Source: Epiperipatus broadwayi
Lineage: Eukaryota > Onychophora > Udeonychophora > Euonychophora > Peripatidae
Length of the DNA stretch: 64,000 nt
Direction: 5' to 3'
Assembly: GCA_028023455.1 (NCBI GenBank)
Contig: JAQFVV010000031.1
Span: 1,738,001-1,802,000 of the forward strand
Shown piece by piece: positions 1 to 10,249 of this stretch (the first letter of the stretch is position 1; each line of letters opens with the position of its first letter). Made by a program: the position numbers and the translations under genes. The notes beneath the pieces were generated by a model. That model saw only the letters and a list, made by a program, of their open reading frames with translations, ran no database searches and was not told where the DNA came from.

Positions 1-640
1 AAGTATAGTTTAATAGCAAAATAATTTGAAAGACAAAATTTTATAGATTGACATATAACAAACTTTTTCTAGTAAATATTTGCTCAGTAGGTTTGTCTCT
101 ACAATATTTATATACATCTGAGCCGCAATTACTAAATAATTACAATAACTTTAAAAAAATAAAAAATACAGAAAATATATTTTTTGATATTATAAGTTTG
201 TTACAATTAATCCTCCGTTACCTATTGCGTATACGTATTTCCTTTTTGAATACTATATTTATTAATTTTTTTTTTTTTGTGGGTGTGTTTAAATTCAGAT
301 ATTTATGTATATATCTTCATTAAAAATTATTTTAGTTAATAATAATCAAGAAAAGAGACAAAAGAAATGTGTTAGTGGGCGGAATATATACGCAAAAATA
401 GGGTTTGAATTTGGCTTGGTAGCGGAAGATTTGAGGTGGGCTGTGAAGCGCAATCTGAATCTCAGATTCCGCTTCAATATGTGTGTATGTATATACATGT
501 GTGTGTATATGTATGCGTGTGTATATAAATGTCTAGGAAATGTTTTGATTAATAAATATAGAATGTAAAGAAGGGTAAGAAATGAATAACAATAATGTAA
601 AATAAAGATATTATAAGATGTATATATTGTAAATTATATG
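1..640. other. AT-rich leader region, no supported gene
   Basis: No recognisable coding sequence. The two short open frames here (about 90 residues each) are low-complexity and match no family I know. From about 360 to 480 the base composition is less AT-rich, and a short hairpin AATCTGA/TCAGATT is visible around 450-470, followed by a TATG/TGTG-rich simple repeat (480-530). The stretch lies upstream of the hammerhead-like hairpin at 683-711 and may be the 3' untranslated part of the same retroelement, which is inference only. Confidence 0.35.
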
Positions 641-682
641 TTCATGTATATTTATATTCATATGTTGTATTATGTTGTAGTT

Positions 683-770
683 CTGAAGAAGATTGCTGGG
701 GCAATCGAAACTGTTAACTAAAGGAAAGGATGGATAATAAAGCATTGTAAAAGTAACAAAGTGTTTTGTC
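683..770 (+). ncRNA. Hammerhead-like hairpin in a retroelement tail
   Basis: CTGAAGA (683-689) fits the hammerhead core consensus CUGANGA. One extra A follows, then a perfect 6-bp stem GATTGC (691-696) / GCAATC (701-706) with a 4-nt loop, then GAAA (707-710). The sequence continues into an AATAAAG-containing, A-rich tail similar in style to the PLE tails at 9.0 kb and 19.6 kb. PLEs are known to encode hammerhead ribozyme motifs. I cannot see a convincing stem III and cleavage site, so activity is not claimed. The parent element type is inferred only from the resemblance to other tails in the window. Confidence 0.45.
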
Positions 771-779
771 AATTGATTA

Positions 780-1570
780 TTATATGGTGTACATTTGAGA
801 ATGCAATAGGAAATAGTGGTTAGATCAATAAAACATAAAATATTAAATATTATATCTTGACTATAAATAATTATTAATTAACTTTAAATATAAACAACTG
901 GTCTCCATAATACAAAAAATCAATAACACACTTATATTAAATTGTAATTATAAAATTCAAATACTACCTGTATATTCTTTTACCCTGCTTCTTGTAAAAA
1001 CTTTCACTGAGCAAGATAATTCTAGTTATTATAGCAATTAAATAAATATGAAAAATATTATATATTTTTATAGTTTAAAATTAATTCAAAGTTTTTTAAA
1101 AAGTTCAAAATGTTTATTCTGGTATAATTTTTCAAAATATTTGAAAGTGATTAAGTCATTCAGTGTTTTAAATTGTAAAATTCTAATGGATGGGTTAAAT
1201 GAATTTCAATTCTTATAACAGAGTAATTAGTAATGAAGTGTGAGATTAAAAATATAATCCAATAATAGTGAGTTTAAAATATTCCAAAATCACACTACAT
1301 TCTTTTATTTCCTAGGTATGGTAAAAAATAAATAATCCTTTAAATTCATTAATATTAAATTACAATTATTCCAGAGAATGACAATCAGTTGTTTATTTTC
1401 TAAGTGTAAAAAATTGTTATTAATCTGCTAAGGAATGACATTCATAAATTATAACTTTTCTCTAAATATTCACGAAGATAAATCTATTAATTAAAAATTA
1501 TTTTAACAATATTTATTCAAGATAAAAGTGTTTTTTCAGAGAAAAATAAAATTCATTAGTTAAAATTCAT
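780..1570. other. AT-rich intergenic DNA
   Basis: I see no gene, repeat boundary or structured element in this stretch. Confidence 0.5.
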
Positions 1571-1574
1571 TTTT

Positions 1575-1750
1575 AATGACAACTGTCAGTCGAGAGGTCA
1601 GCGACAGCTGCTTTACAAACAGTTGTCCCGGGTTAGTGGGTTCACGTCCCGGCTGATGCTATAACACATGAGGAAAAAATGTTACTGTTGTAATAATTAT
1701 AACATCAAGCCAATAATAATAATAAGAAGAAGAAGAAGAAGAATTATAAG
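1575..1750 (+). mobile_element. tRNA-derived SINE, type 1
   Basis: A locally GC-richer block (1585-1665) resembles a tRNA: an A-box-like segment around CAGTCGAGAGGTCA, then GGGTTCACGTCCC, which has the form of a B box in a T arm (GGG stem, 7-nt loop, CCC). It is followed by about 60 bp of unrelated AT-rich body and a simple-repeat tail of (AAT)n then (AAG)n to about 1742. An internal Pol III promoter, a body and a microsatellite tail is the usual SINE layout. The anticodon region is not tRNA-like enough to be a functional tRNA gene. Confidence 0.55.
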
Positions 1751-3590
1751 AATAGATAAGTGAATAACATGGTTTAAACAAAAGTAGCATTTCTGAACTA
1801 GTTTTTAACTTTTTTATTTAAATCCAAATTTAAAATTTCATTCCATTTAAAGTGCATTACAAGATGAGAAACATGGTTAGATATTTAGTTATCCATAAGG
1901 ACAGTTTCAAGATACATTTGCCATTAAGGCAAATATTTATCTGATTCTCTATTTCATTATCATTGTACTGCAAAATGTCAATATGGTTAATTTTAAATTT
2001 AATTCCAATATAGTTCACTTGCAATCAATTAAAAAAAAAAAACTAAACAATTCTGAATACATATGTGTATTTATAGGATTGCATCACATGATTAATCATT
2101 GTGTTCCTTCAGGTGTCAGACCCACACCTGAGATATCTAAAAATTTAATTTGCATTTTTATCCTCTATTGAAAAATTTTGCTAACATTTTTAGAGCATTA
2201 AAAAATTCAAAAGACATCAGAATAATAATATAAACAAGAAGTTCGACGTTTTTTAAACTACACGATGATGGATGGCCATTGTATATTTGGCAATCTCAAA
2301 CTCTGTGACATTTCTTTGAGAAAATATTATGATAGTCTAAAAAAAATAATTTTTTAGGAACTTTATGATTATTTTTGTATAGTAATTGTATAATAATTAT
2401 TAGAAATCAAAAAAATATATTATAATATATTTATTTTTTACAGAAATGTTTTAATTTTATATATAAAAGAATATATTACCATGTGTAATGTTATCATAGA
2501 AATATAGTCAAGAAAATACAAGTGTCTAAAAATGTTGTCACTAAACAATCTTTTATAACATTTAGCAATATCATAAAAATTATGAAAAAAATTAAAATTT
2601 TTAAAGCATAAATTGATAGATTTACTAGATATTAAAAATAATTCATTTCGATTTTTAAAACAAACATCAAACAAGAAAGATTTCATTCATTTTGCAAACT
2701 GAATGATGATGTGACAACACTAATTAAAATCTAATTTTTAAAATAATTTCAAAAATCAAATATGATTTTTTTAAAATTTATTTAATTTCTAAACAAATAT
2801 ATATATATCAAATGATGTCAAATCTGTTATATTCTGATAAATAATAATGGTTTAATATTTATGTTATAGAACAAAGAAATCTATTAGAGTATAGGAGAGT
2901 TAATGAAGTTATTATTTTTTCTTAAAATTCTTCATTCTTTTGACTTACAAGAAAATTTTATCATTGTTGCCAGGATACAATGTGAAGCAGCTAATCTTTG
3001 GAAGTTTTAAGAATTTGTAGTGCCAAATTTATAATGAAATTATTTTAAAATGACAAAATAATATTTTTAAATATTTCAAATGTTCTATTATTTAATTAAC
3101 AAAAATAAAATACATATTATTTTACAAACAAATATTTATAATGTGAATATTAAAATAAATGATTTTACTTTACTTATTGATTAGATTATTTATTCACATA
3201 CGAATTTACAATATTAACAACAAAACTAATAATTTAACTTTTAACTTTAATAATATAATAAACATTTTTTATAAATATTACGTGAACTTAACTTTGTACG
3301 CTATAATTTTCCTAATCTTATTTAATTATAGCATTCTTTCATATGTAAATAGATAATATTGTTTAGACAGACATGAGTATTTTACAAGCTAATTTTAAAA
3401 GTATTAACATTAAATACGTTCGAAACTAGCCCAAACAAGTAGGCAATCAGATTGATGGTGAAACGGTAAGGGATTGGGAAGGTTTTATGACTCAATAATT
3501 ATAAACATTTGTGCACACACCCACATATATTTAAATATTATGTTAAAACTTTCTATCACTATCAAGTATAATTTTAATCTTATATTACAC
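1751..3590. other. AT-rich intergenic DNA
   Basis: Very AT-rich. Short open frames in this region (up to 82 residues) are low-complexity, with no family resemblance. No repeat or element boundary was recognised. Confidence 0.5.
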
Positions 3591-3597
3591 AATAAAG

Positions 3598-3905
3598 TTA
3601 TTCCTATACTAATATATAAATAAAACAAACAAACTCCTTTTTAAAATTTGCTTTTTATATGACTATACTCATCAATAAAAAATCCAATGTTTTGACTATT
3701 TTATATAGTCTTTTTTCAAGGAACACTAAAATAAAATAAAATTAAAAAACATATATAATAATAAACATTACATATTTCAAAAAAATAAATTCAAAATTAC
3801 AGAACATATTCACAATCAAAAATTTACCTTATCTCACTCCCCTTTCTTATTGCAAACAATCTCAACTTAAACACAAACAATTTCCTTTTTTTTTAAAAAA
3901 AAAAA
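3598..3905 (-). repeat. PLE 3' tail, minus-strand copy
   Basis: On the minus strand this runs from an A/T homopolymer junction (about 3895) through GTTTAAGTTGAGATTG and GAAAGGGGAGTGAGATAAGG to a hairpin and an A-rich end. The hairpin (minus strand, 3710-3694) has stem GACTAT/ATAGTC, followed by AAAACATTGG where the other tails have GAAACATTGG, so one core base is mutated. The whole segment is an inverted copy of 5906-5969 plus 8888-9115. It follows directly after the GIY-YIG pseudogene, as expected for a PLE 3' end. Confidence 0.65.
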
Positions 3906-3940
3906 ACTATATATATCCTTTAAAACATTCAATTAATAAC

Positions 3941-4711
3941 TTATTCTGGTTTTATTTCATTAATGTACATACCTTCCTTTATTGTCCTTTCATTGTATAA
4001 ATTAATACATTCCAAAGGCTTTATTTCAAAATCCCCATGCTTAAATTTATTCATGTAAATGTAAATAGCAGAATTTTTATCATCTAAATGCTGTTTTAAT
4101 ATAGTTTTTAATTTATTCTTACTAGTCTCAACATATGTCATTTTTACAATCTTTCTAAAACAATCCAAATACTTTATCAAATAAACTGAATTCATAATCT
4201 CTAACCTATTATAATCCCCATTATATATTAATTAAAAATTTTAAACTTGCTTTCTTTTTATAAACTGAACAAATTGAAATATTATATTTCCTATTAATCA
4301 TTTTAACTAATTTCTTAACTTTAATAAATAAATATCTAGATATATTAAAACCAACATAAATAACTTTTTCTCTATTCCTATCCCTATCTAACCCCATTCT
4401 ATTTCTTATTTTATTTATATTTTTATTAAAAAATAAATGTTCAACTACATCCCTAGGATAATCATTCAAAAACATTCATTCCTAATAATATCAACCTCAT
4501 TCCCAAACAAATTACTATTTGAACATAACTTAATTGCCTTAATAATTTTATTATTAACAATATTAATTTTACTATGATTATCAATATCTGAAAAACAATT
4601 ATTTGACAATCCAAAAAAAAATTTTCTTTTTCCAAACACAGATGTTTCTATATTCCTACCAATTTCTTTAAAAATTCTAACATCCATATATTCAATATAT
4701 AAAATCAACAT
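3941..4711 (-). pseudogene. PLE reverse transcriptase C-terminus + GIY-YIG domain (decayed)
   Basis: Read on the minus strand, three consecutive open frames follow PLE domain order. First (4711-4466): the end of the RT, starting at IEYMDVRIF, with a TSV-x-GKRKFF segment where PLEs have TSVYRKPTF. Second (4475-4221): NDYPRDVV, then the RT-to-endonuclease linker (KVIYVGFNISRYL). Third (4195-3941): a GIY-YIG-type fold with YVETSKNKLKTILKQH, in which the catalytic YIG is changed to YVE. PLEs use this nuclease to nick target DNA. Frame changes and the altered motif show that the copy is dead. The N-terminal half of the RT lies at 5525-5905, separated by an inserted second PLE. Confidence 0.7.
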
Positions 4712-4769
4712 TCCTCCTTTTTCTTTTTAAAACTTGTTTTATTCCAAACTATAATTTTATTTCTCTTCC

Positions 4770-4800
4770 ATACAACGTTTCAACTACATTCTGTAGTCAT
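4770..4800 (-). ncRNA. Hammerhead-like hairpin in nested PLE tail
   Basis: On the minus strand the stem ACTACA (4797-4792) and TGTAGT (4788-4783) closes a GAA loop and is followed by TGAAACGTTG. The layout is as in the other PLE tails here, but the stem sequence is different. A degenerate inverted copy lies at 5374-5399 (TACA/TGTA followed by TTGAAATGTTG). The 5' core equivalent of CUGANGA is not recognisable. Confidence 0.45.
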
Positions 4801-5134
4801 TATTAAGTTTCCTCAAAAAAAAAAAAATAATAATAATAAATAAATAAAAACAAAAATAATAACACAAATAAATAAAATATTAATACATCACAAATATATA
4901 TAATATTCAAATAAAACCACAATATTATTATCATCTACAAATACAATTATTTACCTCCTTCCCTATATTTAATTATTTCTTTTAAAATATCTTTATAATT
5001 TAATACTCTTCTTATATAAATTTATTATCTATTCTCTAAATCTTTACCCATTAACATTCTTTTAATATCCCCCCCCCCCTTTTATATTATTCCTATATTA
5101 TGTTATTTTTTATCTTTATTTATTAACATTCTAT

Positions 5135-5365
5135 TTAATACTGATTTATACTGATCAATATATGCTTCCTCTTTTTTTTTATTCTCTCTTTAAATTTTTT
5201 AACACATTCCAATGGCCTTATATCAAAATTTTCATGCTTAAATTCCTTTTTATGAATATATATAGCAGATTTTTTATCATATAAATGCTGCCTTAATCTA
5301 GTCTTTAATTTATTCTTACTTGTTCCTATATAAGTCATATTTACATTACTTTTATAACAATCCAT
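5135..5365 (-). pseudogene. GIY-YIG endonuclease domain of nested PLE
   Basis: A 76-residue open frame contains MTYIGTSKNKLKTRLRQHL, the second half of a GIY-YIG nuclease with the YIG tripeptide, the following T and the R/H of the helix all intact. It then shows an FKHENFDIRPLECV stretch shared with the decayed copy at 3941-4195. Upstream sequence (the GIY strand and the whole RT) is missing, so it is a 5'-truncated insertion. It is better preserved than the outer copy, suggesting a later arrival, consistent with its position inside the outer element. Confidence 0.65.
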
Positions 5366-5524
5366 ACATTTAATACAGAATGTAGTTGAAATGTTGTATG
5401 GAAGAGAAATAAAATTATAGTTTGGAATAAAACAAGTTTTTTTAAAAAAAGGAGGAATGTTGATTTTATATATTTATTATCATGGAGCTATAATTTAAAA
5501 AGAAAAAGAAGTGAAAAGTTGTGT

Positions 5525-5905
5525 ATATAATTATATCCATATATTCAATAACATTAATATATTATTTTTCCATAGTAAATTTTTTTTTTTCAACTCTACC
5601 ATTAATATAATTCAAAAAATTATCCGCATTTCTTTTATTATCATTGAAAACCATAAAATAGTCAACATATCTAACAAAAAATTGGTTTATTCTTATTATG
5701 ATTAAAATATTGCTCTTCAAATTTATACTTATATATTTCTGCCAAAAAACCCGCTTAGACTATTACCCATACTTAAATCCTCTTTTTGCTTATAAAATCC
5801 ATCCCCATATTTAAAAACAACAAATCACTAATATCTCCTATAAAAGAAAACTCTCAATGTTTAATTTAACCCCTTTATTTTTACTATATAAACCCATAAA
5901 ACAAC
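5525..5905 (-). pseudogene. PLE reverse transcriptase palm fragment
   Basis: In minus-strand translation, allowing frame changes, PLE RT motifs appear in order: a motif-A-like GLYSKNKGV region (about 5880-5850); KYGDGFYKQKEDLSMGNSLS at about 5815-5745, where PLEs have the YKQ...G-MGsplS block; then RYVDYFMVFND at about 5683-5650, with catalytic YVDD altered to YVDY; then KFTMEK and NVIEYMDI at 5590-5530. The frame breaks exactly where the nested PLE begins. The 5' end lies at the homopolymer junction with the inverted tail. Stops and the altered catalytic site make it non-functional. Confidence 0.65.
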
Positions 5906-5969
5906 AAATAGATTTTTTTTTTTAAAAAAAAAAAAAAGAAAATTGTTTGTGTTTAAGTTGTGATTGTTC
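5906..5969 (+). repeat. Inverted PLE tail, first part
   Basis: A T-run followed by an A-run, then GAAAATTGTTTGTGTTTAAG and TTGTGATTGTT, is the plus-strand equivalent of minus-strand 3905-3848. It stops at the 5' junction of the LINE and resumes at 8888. Confidence 0.6.
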
Positions 5970-8693
5970 CTGGATCCTACTCCTTTTACACCAAATCCCA
6001 CCAAACCCTAATAGACCTATTATATTATTCACCAGATTTACATTTTCATCTAAATGCAAAACTTTTACCGGTATCGTTTTCGGACCATATGGCCCTTGTA
6101 GTTACTCTTGAAACCATGGCTGGCCTCCCAATCCCAGAGGCTCTTCACAAAACCATGCGGATGGTAACGAAATCAAACATGACAGAGGCCATAGTGTTCA
6201 AATCTTATATATATTTTCACAAAGTCAACATCCTTTCAAGACCAGCTGAAGAAGCCTGGTTTTCATTTATAAGCATCCTACAGACAATATTAAAACACCA
6301 CACCATGAAAGTCAAAGGCCCTAATGGCCTCTTCAGAGATCTTCTACAAATAGAGAATCAGCTTCAGATGCTCCAAAGTCAACCTATCAAAACACAAGAT
6401 ATATATAGTCTTAAAAACCTATACCGATCAAGACAAAAATCCCTGGCGGAATACCTATCCATTAGGAGAGCCAAATGCTATTTATCACAACAACATCACT
6501 GGACAAAAGGCTACTTGAGATGGACACTTGGAGGGGAAAATAACGTAACCACTCCCACCTCCATCATTGCAGATGGGAAAACCTTACTGGGAACACCTAC
6601 GATGAACACAATAAAAGAACATTTCCGGCAAAGAATGCAAACCGCAATCTTCAATAGCACACAATCCTGCTCTGAAGTTGATCCACAGGCACCACATGGG
6701 ATCACAGAAAACCTACTCCAACAGAAAATATCTTCCCTTCCAGATGGTGTACATCCTGGATTACATGGGATTCCCAGATTCCTAATCCTACACCTCAATC
6801 AATTTGCAATTCCCATAATGAAGAAGATGGTGGATTACCTAGCAACTGGTAATAGAGTGATACCTAACCTTTACCCAGTGGCACTAGTTCCATTTATAAA
6901 AAAAAAATCAGGTTATGGATCTCTCAAACATCAGACCTATTTCCATGACACCCCTGCTAATTAAAATTGTAGAGTCTGTGATCAAAGACCTCATCCAACC
7001 AAATGTCTTAAAGCACATATCTAACAACCAATATGCCAAGAAGGGATCCTCTACTGCACATGCAATGGGCAACCTAATCTCCATCATTGACTATGTCAGA
7101 ATCCACCAGAAGTCAGGGCCGATAGCTATTCAACTGGACATTGCTACAGCCTTTGACTCGGTACATATAGACATACTCTTAAATATTTTGGCCGAGTATG
7201 ATGTTCCTGCAGCTGCTGTCCAGATCATAAGCAACTTACTATACAACAGGGAAATTTTTATCACTATGGATGGTAATATCACCTCCGGATTTAAACCAAC
7301 ACAAGCTCTCCCTCAGGGTTCCCTCCTCAGTGCCCTATGCTTCATTGCATATATAAATCCTCTCCTGATGGATTTGGAAAAAAATCTACCAGGTCTTTTT
7401 ATACCCAATTTAAGCAGAGAATTCAACACGTTTGCCTACATGGATGATGTAATGATCATCCTACCATCAAGAAAACATATTCCTTTGCTACAAACAATAT
7501 TAAGCCACTATACTGAGAAATACAGGCTGCAATTCAACTGCAGCAAGTCTGCCTCCTGGCAAATTGTTTCAGGAAGGAAAATTAACACCCTCTTCTCTTC
7601 CAAGCCACAGAGATATCTTGGGTTTTCCATATTCAAATCTACCAGAGCAATGACCAAAGAGATTCAGGATAACATCCTAGAAACAACAAACAAATTCATC
7701 ACTTCCTTGTCACAAGTCTACCTTTCCCTCCCTGGCAAGGTAGCACTAATTAACATGAATGTGATGCCAAAAATAGCATACTTTCTTCCATTTATCAAAT
7801 GCAACAAAAGCTTCATAAATAAAATAAATGGCTTGTGCTCAAGGCTTTTCTGGAAAGGTAAAATGGTCACGATCAGCCTCAAAGGCACTCAGCGACCAAA
7901 AAAGCTAAATGGTCTTGTTCTCCACTCCATTCAGGCATTGATTTATCAAAAAACCCTCAATGTCATACACAACTTGGTAGCATCATATGGTTTTAACACA
8001 ATTCTCCAAAAAACTTTCCTTCAAAAGGTAACACCCACTGACCGACCCCCACCAGACAGACAAACATGGATCACTAGAAACACAAGCTTTATCAAACAGC
8101 ACTGCCCAATAAATGACTCCACATTCAATTCTAAAATATCATTATGGCAAGCATACACAATCCTCCATCCAATCTTACATCCTATAATCAACACATTTTA
8201 TTACAATAATCAGAAACTGGTATCCAACTTTAAAAGATGGAGTCTAGAGGCCAAATACCTAGACTTCCTCATTAAATACAACATTAATGGACTACCTACT
8301 AATGACTTCTTCTTTTACAAACATGGTCACAACATAGACCCTACTTGCAGCATTTGCATGAACGGCGATGAGACATTGGAACACCTTTTCTCACAATGTA
8401 TGGAATTCAGAGTGATCTGAGAAATCATACTCTCCAACACCAAGATAGATTTCCAACTGATCTCATCTCTGAAAGATAGTATCAATACTAAAACCTATCC
8501 AATAATATGTCTCTCGGTGTTTTTGAACTATGCCATATGGGTTACATGTTGTAAACTAATCATGGAACACCCACAACCTAATATAAAACAGGTTTTTTCC
8601 AAAACAATGATTAAAATCCAGAAGAGAGACCAACTCCTGGCATTGTCGAAAACATTTGAAGACACTTGGACATTATACAATATGCCAAACTAA
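5960..8693 (+). pseudogene. 5'-truncated LINE ORF2: endonuclease end, RT, zinc-binding tail
   Basis: The protein of a non-LTR retrotransposon. It starts inside the C-terminal end of an AP-type (EEP) endonuclease (LIDLLYYSP ... SFSDHMALV) and continues through a linker. A frameshift near 6905-6925, at an A-run, leads into the RT: DLSNIRPISM, motif A QLDIATAFDSV (about 7131-7163), ALPQGSLLSAL (about 7303-7335), catalytic FAYMDDV (7431-7451) and a YLGF/LSLPGK thumb region. A zf-RVT-type motif C-x2-C-x8-H-x4-C follows near 8346-8400. A TGA at 8418-8420 interrupts the frame, which then runs on to a stop at 8691-8693; the related copy at 28 kb has Trp at the TGA. The catalytic YMDD is intact. The clade is not assigned with confidence. 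It is clearly less AT-rich than its surroundings. Confidence 0.8.
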
Positions 8694-8887
8694 CAACAAG
8701 GCAAAAAGAGGGGGGAGCTAACAATCAGATAACAAATATGTGAAAGATCTAATGTTCACACCATATTGGACAACATAGACTCATCAGAATCCAAATGGAA
8801 ATAACAAGATAGTTAGAACAACAATGCAAACCCCAATTGTATGATTACACATCACTGTATACATTAGAAATAATAAATTATTATTGA
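5970..8887 (+). mobile_element. LINE inserted in the inverted PLE tail
   Basis: Comparison with the intact tail copy at 3598-3905 places the 5' junction near CCTGGATCC (about 5970) and the 3' junction just before GGAAAGGGGAGTGAG (about 8888). Some 15 bp of tail present in the other copy are missing at the junction. The element is 5'-truncated, as is usual for target-primed reverse transcription. Its 3' UTR ends in AATAATAAATTATTATTG. It is the youngest layer of the complex, since it interrupts the tail and has the best coding frame. Confidence 0.7.
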
Positions 8888-9115
8888 AACTAGGAAAGGG
8901 GAGTGAGATAAGGTAAATTTTTGATTGTGAATATATTTTGTAATTTTTAATTTAATTTTTTGGAATATGTGATGTTTATTATTATTTTTATATATTTTAT
9001 TTTAGTGTGCCTTGAAAAAGACTATAAAATAGTCGAAACATTGGATTTTTTTATTGATGATTATAGTCATATAAAAAACAAGTTTTAAAAAGGAGTTTGT
9101 TTTATTTATATATTG
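8888..9115 (+). repeat. Inverted PLE tail, second part
   Basis: Runs from GGAAAGGGGAGTGAGATAAGG through the hairpin at 9020-9038 and a conserved ATTGATGATTATAGTCATAT block to AAGGAGTTTGTTTTATTTAT. It is the reverse complement, with small differences, of 3600-3838. Confidence 0.7.
9011..9044 (+). ncRNA. Hammerhead-like hairpin in PLE tail
   Basis: CTTGAAAAA precedes the stem GACTAT (9020-9025), an AAA loop and ATAGTC (9029-9034), then GAAA (9035-9038) and CATTGG. The order of core, stem II and GAAA is that of a hammerhead, but the left core departs from CUGANGA. Treated as a probable relic. Confidence 0.45.
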
Positions 9116-10240
9116 AATATTTATGAACTATTTTGGAAAGAACTGTGTGACAGATATACTTAATCCTATACTATTTTTAAATAATTTTTTATTATTATTA
9201 TTAGCATTATATCTTTTTATTCTATGAATTGGTTTTTTTTTTAATTAAGTTTATGCACATATTTTAGATAGCTAAATGTAAACCATGATAAGAAAAAAAA
9301 TATATACATATTCAGAAATGTTGTGTTTATAAAATATTTATGAGAAGATATCTTGAATCAGTTTAATAATTAACCATATAAAGTAATATTATCAATAATA
9401 TTAATATAAATTTAATATTTTTATTTACAGCAGTGATAATATTGACATTAATAATAAATAATAGTTGCAAACTAATAAAAAAAAATTTAATTATAATTAT
9501 TGTTACCAATTTATATATTAAATTTTATTAATGAAAAAAAAAAAGATTTTAGTGTTGAAGTAGAGAACTACAGCACAGATCTTGGGGGGAGGGGTTTAAA
9601 AAGTATCATTTATATATATCTAATGTAATATTATTTAATAATAAAATTTTAAATATCAGATATAAATTGTATTAGCTAAATGATAAACATTTAAATAACA
9701 TACTGCAAGGTAAAGATATATTTAATAGCCCCTTTTAGAAGAATGGAGAAGGAAATTAGCAAGTTTTTCCATTGTTGGAAATTAATAATTTGAATTTTTT
9801 TTCTTCTTTTAGCTAAAAAATAGCTAATACATTTTTTAGCTAGATAATAATCAATATTGAATGTTGCTGAATTTGTTACAGGTTGACTATATGAAAAACA
9901 TTTATAAGTTTGATTGGAATCCAATCTGAATTTGAACCTTATGAACTGAATTTTAAATCTGGGTCAGGTGAACCTAATTCTTTTCTTGTTTTAATCAAGT
10001 TTTGGATTTTTATTAAGATAGTCATTTTATAGCCAATGAAATGGAAAAACTAGCAATTACTTAGCTAAGATGTAAAACAAAACTAAAATACTCAAGTTCT
10101 CATCATTCAGAAACAAGCTTCATCCTTTGATGTTTTTCTATAGCATTGTTTCTCTATGGAAATTTGTTGGAGAGGCCATTGCCGTGTAATAGGCTATTTA
10201 AATAGTGTCTTTACTATCAATAAATTTTTTGAACATCTAT
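9116..10240. other. AT-rich intergenic DNA
   Basis: No gene supported. A 77-residue minus-strand open frame at 9691-9924 has no recognisable family. Homopolymer runs and a GGGGGGA block (about 9583) are the only landmarks. Confidence 0.45.
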
Positions 10241-10249
10241 ACCTTTACC

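Larger units (their letters stand above)
4690..5525 (-). mobile_element. Second, nested PLE fragment inside the first
   Basis: On the minus strand: an inverted tail fragment (5483-5383), a 5'-truncated GIY-YIG domain (5365-5135), an AT-rich 3' region and a tail (about 4800-4690). The tail has hairpin ACTACA/TGTAGT plus TTGAAACGTTG and ends near GTTGATTTTATATATTG. The two tail copies form an inverted repeat of about 100 bp (4688-4788 versus 5383-5483). It splits the RT of the outer PLE at the codons for IEYMD. Both sides carry TTGAATATATGGAT or a close variant (near 4680 and 5540), consistent with a target duplication of about 14 bp. Boundaries are approximate. Confidence 0.6.
3598..9115 (-). 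mobile_element. Composite Penelope-like element with nested insertions
   Basis: This is a 5.5-kb fold-back structure. The minus-strand PLE tail at 3598-3905 is matched by an inverted copy on the plus strand, split into 5906-5969 and 8888-9115. Between them, on the minus strand, lie PLE reverse transcriptase fragments (5905-5525 and 4711-4221) and a GIY-YIG endonuclease (4195-3941). A second PLE (about 5500-4690) interrupts the RT, and a LINE (5970-8887) interrupts the inverted tail. PLEs are known for 5' truncation and for inverted terminal fragments at the 5' end, which fits. A 10-nt repeat TCCTATACTA occurs just outside both ends (3602 and 9163), but 50 bp separate the right copy from the tail, so its meaning is unclear. 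Confidence 0.7.

Noticed and set aside
48-568. Two open frames of about 90 residues
   Set aside because: Low-complexity, AT-driven, overlapping, with no family resemblance or start context.
683-720. Functional hammerhead ribozyme
   Set aside because: An extra base before stem II and no clear stem III or cleavage triplet; only a hammerhead-like relic is claimed.
6511-6798. Minus-strand 95-residue frame
   Set aside because: Antisense shadow of the LINE reading frame.
3602-9172. TCCTATACTA as target duplication of the outer PLE
   Set aside because: The right copy is 50 bp beyond the tail end; not secure enough to call.
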